Positions 58,843-64,000 of a stretch of DNA of 64,000 bases are shown here, one piece after another (position 1 is the stretch's first letter; the number at the start of each line of letters is the position of its first letter). Source of the stretch: Microbacterium sp. AG1240 (GTDB lineage Bacteria; Actinomycetota; Actinomycetes; Actinomycetales; Microbacteriaceae); assembly GCF_003635115.1 (NCBI RefSeq), contig NZ_RBXJ01000001.1, forward strand, positions 1,550,001-1,614,000, written 5' to 3'. The notes beneath the pieces were generated by a model, which saw only the letters and a program-made list of their open reading frames with translations, searched no databases and was not told where the DNA came from. The position numbers were made by a program, and so were the translations under genes.

Positions 58843-59157
58843 TCAGGGCGTAGGTGTGGCGGCGGGCTCCGTCGCATCCGGCGCCGGTGTCGAGGTCGAC
58901 CCCGTGCCGGGCGCCGTGCTCGTCGAGGGTGTCGGCTCACTCGAGGCGGCGGGTTCGGGTGCTCCCGGACCGGCGGTGAAGTAGGCGACCTGCGCGCCGA
59001 TGGCGGCGAGCACGATGACCGCGCCGGCGATACCGGCGATCAGGTTGTCGCGCGTGCGCCGCCGCTTCTGCGCCGTGTGCAGCTCCTGGCGGGCCTGGTA
59101 GATCCTCGCGCGCTCGCGAGCCGCTTTCGCGCTTCGGTCCTTGCCACCTGTCGCCAC
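58843..59157 (-). CDS. Small membrane-anchored protein with Ser/Thr/Pro tail
   Basis: A 104-residue protein: basic N-terminal helix (AARERARIYQARQELHTAQK, RRRTRDNLIAGI), one membrane helix (IAGAVIVLAAIGAQVAYFTA), then a Thr/Ser/Pro/Ala tail. This layout equals the N-terminal anchor of actinobacterial membrane cyclophilins (PpiB type), and the spot between DUF349 and rarA is where that gene sits in relatives, so it may be an anchor whose cyclophilin domain was lost. No isomerase domain is present. GTG at 59157 with GGAGG site. Confidence 0.55.
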   Translation of the reverse strand: MATGGKDRSAKAARERARIYQARQELHTAQKRRRTRDNLIAGIAGAVIVLAAIGAQVAYFTAGPGAPEPAASSEPTPSTSTAPGTGSTSTPAPDATEPAATPTP

Positions 59158-59256
59158 GCGGGCCTCCTCCGTCCGGTGCGTCCGGGCGCGAGAAATCCTA
59201 CGCAGGCCGGATGCGGCGCACCAAACGCCCGCGGATCCGATGTCGTCTGTCGCGAT

Positions 59257-59262
59257 TAGCCT
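59257..59262 (+). promoter_or_regulatory. Leaderless-type -10 element of rarA
   Basis: TAGCCT ends six bases before the GTG at 59269. Confidence 0.5.
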
Positions 59263-59268
59263 GTTCCC

Positions 59269-60597
59269 GTGACTCCCTCCGCCGCCCTGTTCCCCGGGCA
59301 GACGCCGTTGGCGGTGCGGATGCGACCGACGAGCCTCGATGAGGTCGCCGGACAGGGCCACCTTCTTCGACCCGGCTCGCCCCTCGTCACACTGGCCTCC
59401 TCGGATGCGTCGAGCCCGGGCACCGCGGCCTCGGTGATCCTGTGGGGTCCTCCGGGCACCGGCAAGACCACGCTCGCCCAGGCGATCGCCCGATCGTCGG
59501 GTCGCCGCTTCGTCGAGCTGTCCGCGGTGACGGCGGGCGTGAAAGACGTGCGCGAGGTCATGCAGGAGGCCCTGACCCAACGCGACCTCTACGACTCGTC
59601 GACGATCCTCTTCCTCGACGAGATCCACCGCTTCACCAAGGCGCAGCAGGACGCCCTGCTCCCCGGCGTCGAGAACGGCTGGGTCGTTCTGATCGCGGCG
59701 ACGACAGAGAATCCGTCGTTCTCCGTCATCTCGCCGTTGCTCTCCCGATCGCTCCTGCTCACCCTCCGACCGCTCGAAGACGACGACCTCGCGGGGCTCG
59801 TCGATCGGGCGGTGAGCGACCCTCGGGGGCTCGCGGGCTCCGTGGTGCTCGACGACGACGCGCGCAGCGCCCTCGTGCGTCTGGCATCGGGCGACGCTCG
59901 ACGCGCGCTCACCGCGCTCGAGGCGGCAGCATCCGTCGCCCTCGACACCGACGACGCCGAACCCGCCATCACCGCCGACCACATCGCTCAAGCCGTCGAC
60001 CGGGCGCTCCTCCGCTACGACCGTCAGGGCGACGAGCACTACGACGTGATCAGCGCCTTCATCAAGTCGATCCGCGGGTCAGATGTCGATGCCGCGATGC
60101 ACTACCTCGCGCGGATGGTCGAGGCGGGGGAGGACCCCCGTTTCATCGCGCGCCGTCTGGTCATCTCCGCCGCGGAAGACATCGGCCTCGCCGACCCGCA
60201 GGCCCTGCAGATCGCGATCGCCGCCGCCGACGCCGTCGCCTTCATCGGCATGCCGGAGGGGCGCATACCCCTGGCCGAAGCCACCGCCTACCTCGCGACG
60301 ACGGCGAAGTCGAACGCGGCCTACAACGCGATCAACAGCGCGATCGCAGATGTGCGCGCCGGCGGCTTCGGCCGCGTGCCCCCGCATCTGCGCGACGCGC
60401 ACTACCCGGGCGCGAAGCGTCTGGGCCACGGCAAGGGCTACCTCTACCCCCACGACAGCGACATCGGCATCGTGACCCAGCAATACCTGCCCGACGAGCT
60501 GCGCGGGCGTCGCTACTACGACCCGACCACGCACGGGCAGGAGCGCGACATCTCCGCACGCCTGGCCAAGATCCGCCGCATCGTCGACGGGGAGTGA
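59269..60597 (+). CDS. rarA: Replication-associated recombination protein A (AAA+ ATPase)
   Basis: A 442-residue ATPase of the RarA/MgsA/WRNIP1 family acting at stalled replication forks. Walker A VILWGPPGTGKTTLAQAIA (near residue 61), Walker B STILFLDEIHRFTKAQQDAL, sensor LIAATTENPSFSVISPLLSR, and the C-terminal tetramer domain with FIGMPEGRIPLAEATAYLAT. Single-gene unit, leaderless GTG start. Confidence 0.95.
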   Translation: MTPSAALFPGQTPLAVRMRPTSLDEVAGQGHLLRPGSPLVTLASSDASSPGTAASVILWGPPGTGKTTLAQAIARSSGRRFVELSAVTAGVKDVREVMQEALTQRDLYDSSTILFLDEIHRFTKAQQDALLPGVENGWVVLIAATTENPSFSVISPLLSRSLLLTLRPLEDDDLAGLVDRAVSDPRGLAGSVVLDDDARSALVRLASGDARRALTALEAAASVALDTDDAEPAITADHIAQAVDRALLRYDRQGDEHYDVISAFIKSIRGSDVDAAMHYLARMVEAGEDPRFIARRLVISAAEDIGLADPQALQIAIAAADAVAFIGMPEGRIPLAEATAYLATTAKSNAAYNAINSAIADVRAGGFGRVPPHLRDAHYPGAKRLGHGKGYLYPHDSDIGIVTQQYLPDELRGRRYYDPTTHGQERDISARLAKIRRIVDGE

Positions 60598-60626
60598 GGC
60601 GGGAAGGGCGCCACAGCCCCGTCTGT

Positions 60627-60632
60627 TAGGCT
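60627..60632 (+). promoter_or_regulatory. -10 element of rpsD
   Basis: TAGGCT gives a predicted transcript start at about 60639. Confidence 0.45.
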
Positions 60633-60638
60633 TGATCG

Positions 60639-60778
60639 GCTCGAAACACCGTTTTCGGGCATCCCCTTCTTCCTTCATGACCTGCAGGTACGCCCCGACG
60701 TGCGCACCGGCAGGGCGGGAGCGGGTGATACGTCCGTGAGCCGCGAGATGCGCGGCCACGTCCCAGAAGGAGTTCTTC
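60639..60778 (+). promoter_or_regulatory. Long 5' leader of rpsD
   Basis: About 140 bases without a gene lead to the rpsD ribosome site. CGAAACACCGTTTTCGG near its start can form a small hairpin, as can the GC-rich 60705-60760 part. S4 represses its own operon in other bacteria, so a feedback site is possible here but unproven. Confidence 0.35.
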
Positions 60779-61408
60779 GTGCCTACGAAGTCCCAGGACC
60801 GCCGCAAGGTCCGTATGTCCCGAGCGCTCGGTATCGCGCTCACCCCGAAGGCCGCCCGCTACCTCGAGAAGCGTCCCTACGCTCCCGGCGAGCACGGCCG
60901 CACCAAGCGCAAGACCGACAGCGACTACGCCGTCCGCCTCCGCGAGAAGCAGCGTCTTCGCGAGCAGTACGGCATCCGCGAGAAGCAGATGCGCAACGCC
61001 TTCAACGAGGCGCGCCGCACCCAGGGCCTGACCGGTGAGAACCTCGTCGAGCTCCTCGAGATGCGTCTGGACGCCCTCGTCCTGCGTTCGGGCTTCGCCC
61101 GCACCACGGCGCAGGCACGCCAGCTCGTGGTGCACCGCCACATCCTGGTCGACGGTCAGACGGTCGACCGCCCGTCGTTCCGCGTGAAGCCGGGTCAGCT
61201 CATCCACGTCAAGACCAAGAGCGAAGGCCTCGAGCCCTTCCAGGTCGCAGCCGCCGGCGGTCACGCCGAGGTGCTGCCCCTGGTTCCGGGGTACATCGAG
61301 GTCGACCTCACCACGCTGCAGTCGCGCCTCGTGCGTCGTCCGAAGCGTGCCGAGGTGCCCGTCACGTGCGACGTGCAGCTCGTCGTCGAGTACTACGCGG
61401 CGCGCTAA
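60779..61408 (+). CDS. rpsD: Ribosomal protein uS4 (S4)
   Basis: A 209-residue 30S subunit protein that nucleates assembly on 16S rRNA. Starts VPTKSQDRRKVRMSRALGIA; S4 domain near residue 96 (MRLDALVLRSGFARTTAQAR, QLVVHRHILVDGQTVDRPSF). It lies apart from the usual ribosomal operon, as in several actinobacteria. GTG start with a GAAGGAG site nine bases upstream. Confidence 0.96.
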   Translation: MPTKSQDRRKVRMSRALGIALTPKAARYLEKRPYAPGEHGRTKRKTDSDYAVRLREKQRLREQYGIREKQMRNAFNEARRTQGLTGENLVELLEMRLDALVLRSGFARTTAQARQLVVHRHILVDGQTVDRPSFRVKPGQLIHVKTKSEGLEPFQVAAAGGHAEVLPLVPGYIEVDLTTLQSRLVRRPKRAEVPVTCDVQLVVEYYAAR

Positions 61409-61455
61409 GCGCCTCGAAGTACGGCGCGCTCAGCGCCACGCAGCGTTTTCGCTCA

Positions 61456-61487
61456 GAAGGGCGTCGGGGATCACCCCGGCGCCCTTC
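61456..61487 (+). terminator. Terminator after rpsD
   Basis: GAAGGGCG (61456-61463) pairs with CGCCCTTC (61480-61487), with inner CGGGG/CCCCG; no long T run. Confidence 0.65.
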
Positions 61488-61549
61488 CGCGTCTGCGCAC
61501 TACGATGAAAAGAGCGCCGTGCTCGCGGCCCTCGCAAGGAAGTGGTGAC

Positions 61550-61801
61550 ATGAAGACCTTCGTCTGGTTCGTGCTGGGCATCGCCGGCGGCTTCGTCGTC
61601 GCACATCTGGTGAACAAGGATCCGCGCGGTCACGAGCTGCTCTCGCAGGTGGACGCCCGCATCGGTGAATTCACCGATCGCATCGGCGACGCGTACCGCG
61701 ACCAGGAAGCACAGCTGGTCGACCTCGTCGCCGAGGCCAAGGATGCGGCCTCCGACGCGGCCGAGTCCGCGAAGAACGCCACCGCCAAGCTCACCGACTG
61801 A
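61550..61801 (+). CDS. Small membrane-anchored helical protein
   Basis: An 83-residue protein with one N-terminal hydrophobic helix (MKTFVWFVLGIAGGFVVAHL) and an amphipathic, Ala/Glu/Asp-rich tail (LVAEAKDAASDAAESAKNAT). Similar small proteins lie between rpsD and alaS in Microbacteriaceae; role unknown. ATG at 61550 chosen by the AAGGAAG site; the frame's earlier ATG at 61505 is less likely. Confidence 0.7.
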   Translation: MKTFVWFVLGIAGGFVVAHLVNKDPRGHELLSQVDARIGEFTDRIGDAYRDQEAQLVDLVAEAKDAASDAAESAKNATAKLTD

Positions 61802-61862
61802 ACCGTCGCCGCCGACGCCCCTCTCGGGCGCGCACGATCCTGCCCTCCGGAGACCCCATCCC

Positions 61863-64000
61863 ATGAAGACCGCCGACATCGCTCAGCGCTATCTCGACTA
61901 CTTCGAGAAGAACGACCACACCATCGTCCCGTCGGCCTCCCTGGTCAGCGACGACCCGTCGATCCTCTTCACGATCGCCGGCATGGTGCCGTTCATCCCC
62001 TACCTCACCGGCGTCGTGCCGGCGCCCTACCCGCGGGCCGCCGACGTGCAGAAGTGCATCCGCACCAACGACATCGAAGAGGTCGGCAAGACCGCTCGGC
62101 ACGGCACCTTCTTCCAGATGATGGGCAACTGGTCGTTCGGCGACTACTTCAAGGAGGGTGCGATCTCCTACGCGTGGGAGCTGCTGACCTCCGCCGAGTC
62201 CGACGGCGGCCTCGGGTTCGCCGAACGCGACCTGTGGGTCACCGTCTACGAGGACGACGACGAGGCCGCCGCGCTCTGGCAGAAGGTGGCGGGGCTTCCC
62301 GCGTCGCGCATCCAGCGTCTCGGTCGCGAAGACAACTACTGGACCACCGGCCAGCCCGGACCTGCCGGACCCTGCTCAGAGATCTACTTCGACCGCGGGC
62401 CCAAGTACGGCCGCGACGGCGGCCCTGTCGCCGATGACAACAGGTTCACCGAGATCTGGAACCTCGTCTTCATGCAGTACGCGATCAACAACGTGCGCTC
62501 GAAGGTCGACTTCGATGTCGTGGGCGAGCTGCCGAAGAAGAACATCGACACCGGTATGGGTCTCGAGCGGGTCGCCTTCATCAAGCAGGGCGTCGAGAAC
62601 ATGTACGAGATCGACCAGGTGCGCCCGGTGCTCGACCGCGCGGTCGAGCTGTCGGGCCGGAAGTACGGCGCGGTGCACGAGGACGACGTGCGCTTCCGCG
62701 TCATCGCCGACCACGTGCGCTCCTCGCTCATGCTGCTCTCCGACGGCGTCACGCCCTCGAACGAGGGGCGCGGCTACATCCTCCGCCGCCTCATGCGCCG
62801 CTCCGTGCGCTCCATGCGCCTCCTGGGCGTGGAGGGTGCGACCTTCCCCGAGCTGTTCGCCGCGTCGCGCGACGCGATGAAAGACGCCTACCCGATCGTC
62901 TCCGACGACTGGTCGCGTATCGCGCCCTACGCCTACGCCGAGGAGGAGACCTTCCTGCGCACGCTCGCCTCGGGGTCGACCATCCTCGACCTCGCGGTCT
63001 CTCAGACGAAGGATGCGGGCGGTTCGGCCATCACCGGATCCGAGGCGTTCCTGCTGCACGACACCTACGGGTTCCCCGTCGACCTCACGCTCGAGGTCGC
63101 CGAGGAGGCCGGCCTGACGGTCGACCGCGCCGCGTTCGACGCGCTCATGCAGGAGCAGCGTCAGCGCGCGAAGGACGACGCCAAGTCGCGCCGCCGCGCG
63201 ATCGCCGACCACACGGTCTACCGCGACTTCCGCGCTCTCGGGGAGACCGTCTTCACGGGCTACACCGACCTGCAGACGCCCTCGACGATCCTCGGCGTGC
63301 TCGTCGACGGGGTGTCGGTCGACCGAGCCCGCGAGGGCCAGATCGCCGAGGTCATCCTCGCCGAGACCGCGCTGTACGCGGAGTCGGGCGGTCAGGTCGC
63401 CGACAAGGGCGTCATCGTCGGACCCGGGTACGAGCTCGACGTGATCGACGTGCAGAAGCCGGTGCCGGGTCTGGTGAGCCACACCGTCGAGGTGACGGTC
63501 GGAGAGGTCGCCACGGGGCAGCCCGCGACCAGTGTCGTCGACGCCGCGAACCGGCGCGCCGCGCGTCAGGCGCACTCGGCCACGCACCTCGTCCACGCGG
63601 CCCTCCGCGACACGCTCGGCAAGAGCGCGACCCAGTCGGGCTCGCTGAACCGTGCCGGATACCTGCGCTTCGACTTCAACTGGGGTCAGTCCCTGTCGCC
63701 CGAGACCCGTTCGGAGATCGAGGAGATCGCCAACAACGCCGTGCGCGACAACCTCGAGGTCACCACTCGCGTGATGTCGCTCGACGAGGCGAAGGAGGCC
63801 GGCGCCATGGCGCTGTTCGGCGAGAAGTACGGTCAGACCGTGCGGATGGTCGACATCGGCGGCCCCTGGTCGCGCGAGCTCTGCGCCGGCACGCACGTCG
63901 GATCCAGTGCGGAGGTCGGCCTCATCAACCTCGTCGGCGAGTCGTCGGTGGGCGCGTCCAACCGGCGTGTCGAGGCCCTCGTCGGGCAGGACGCCTTCCG
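61863..64000 (+). CDS. alaS: Alanyl-tRNA synthetase, cut by window end
   Basis: The first 712 codons of a protein normally near 890. Class II catalytic core: MKTADIAQRYLDYFEKNDHT, FTIAGMVPFIPYLTGV, KTARHGTFFQMMGNWSFGDY, GMGLERVAF; the editing domain has the ARQAHSATHLVHAALRD zinc motif (HxxxH) and, near the end, the third ligand in ELCAGTHVGSSAEVG. The C-terminal C-Ala domain lies beyond the window. GGAG site ten bases before the ATG. Confidence 0.96.
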   Translation, partial: MKTADIAQRYLDYFEKNDHTIVPSASLVSDDPSILFTIAGMVPFIPYLTGVVPAPYPRAADVQKCIRTNDIEEVGKTARHGTFFQMMGNWSFGDYFKEGAISYAWELLTSAESDGGLGFAERDLWVTVYEDDDEAAALWQKVAGLPASRIQRLGREDNYWTTGQPGPAGPCSEIYFDRGPKYGRDGGPVADDNRFTEIWNLVFMQYAINNVRSKVDFDVVGELPKKNIDTGMGLERVAFIKQGVENMYEIDQVRPVLDRAVELSGRKYGAVHEDDVRFRVIADHVRSSLMLLSDGVTPSNEGRGYILRRLMRRSVRSMRLLGVEGATFPELFAASRDAMKDAYPIVSDDWSRIAPYAYAEEETFLRTLASGSTILDLAVSQTKDAGGSAITGSEAFLLHDTYGFPVDLTLEVAEEAGLTVDRAAFDALMQEQRQRAKDDAKSRRRAIADHTVYRDFRALGETVFTGYTDLQTPSTILGVLVDGVSVDRAREGQIAEVILAETALYAESGGQVADKGVIVGPGYELDVIDVQKPVPGLVSHTVEVTVGEVATGQPATSVVDAANRRAARQAHSATHLVHAALRDTLGKSATQSGSLNRAGYLRFDFNWGQSLSPETRSEIEEIANNAVRDNLEVTTRVMSLDEAKEAGAMALFGEKYGQTVRMVDIGGPWSRELCAGTHVGSSAEVGLINLVGESSVGASNRRVEALVGQDAF

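Overview
The window is a gene-dense, very GC-rich chromosomal segment of an actinobacterium. Gene content and order point to the Microbacteriaceae, most likely Microbacterium or a close relative. Evidence: a HrdB-type primary sigma factor with an Ala/Lys/Asp-rich N-terminus; the actinobacterial neighbours SepH, DUF4193, DUF3093, Dut, DUF3710 and DUF3159; a topoisomerase IV pair in addition to the expected gyrase; dxs with DUF3000 and an RNase D-like protein; a thrS, Ap4A-phosphorylase-like HIT protein and pdxST segment; and yebC-ruvCAB-yajC-secDF-rel. Genus assignment is an inference from synteny and codon use.

Layout. 1-7 kb: a leucyl aminopeptidase (cut by the window edge) diverging from a PAC2 protein, sigA with a CofE-like ligase gene close behind, an ATP-grasp gene, and two overlapping alanine-racemase-like genes that look like complementary halves. 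7-13 kb: tail-to-tail topoisomerase IV subunits and a phosphodiesterase. 13-20 kb: the sepH-dut-DUF cluster, then acnA behind an A+T-rich palindromic operator. 20-29 kb: dxs, an esterase, a lactate-permease remnant, a two-gene beta-oxidation operon, RNase D and DUF3000. 29-35 kb: hydrolase, RibD-like reductase, SufE and rhodanese, ZapE, and an ammonium transporter behind a GlnR-like box.

35-41.7 kb is the accessory part: a solitary PemK/MazF-like protein, four tRNA genes, a secreted DUF5648-excalibur protein, and a tightly packed operon of an XRE regulator, an ImmA/IrrE protease, a seven-helix membrane protein and a hydrolase. After it comes a 650-base stretch with a perfect palindrome, an orphan promoter and several strong hairpins. 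41.7-64 kb returns to housekeeping: an SLC13-type permease, thrS, HIT, pdxK, pdxST, yebC, ruvCAB, yajC-secDF, rel, an AbiEi-like protein, DUF349, a small membrane protein, rarA, rpsD and the start of alaS.

Two features run through the whole window. Many genes have a TAnnnT hexamer ending about 6-8 bases before the start codon, the pattern expected of leaderless transcripts. The 10-mer GGATGCTGCG (either strand) recurs at least 16 times, in genes and between genes, far above what base composition predicts. No rRNA, CRISPR array, insertion sequence or integrase was found. The most unusual parts are the split racemase pair and the XRE-protease-membrane protein operon.
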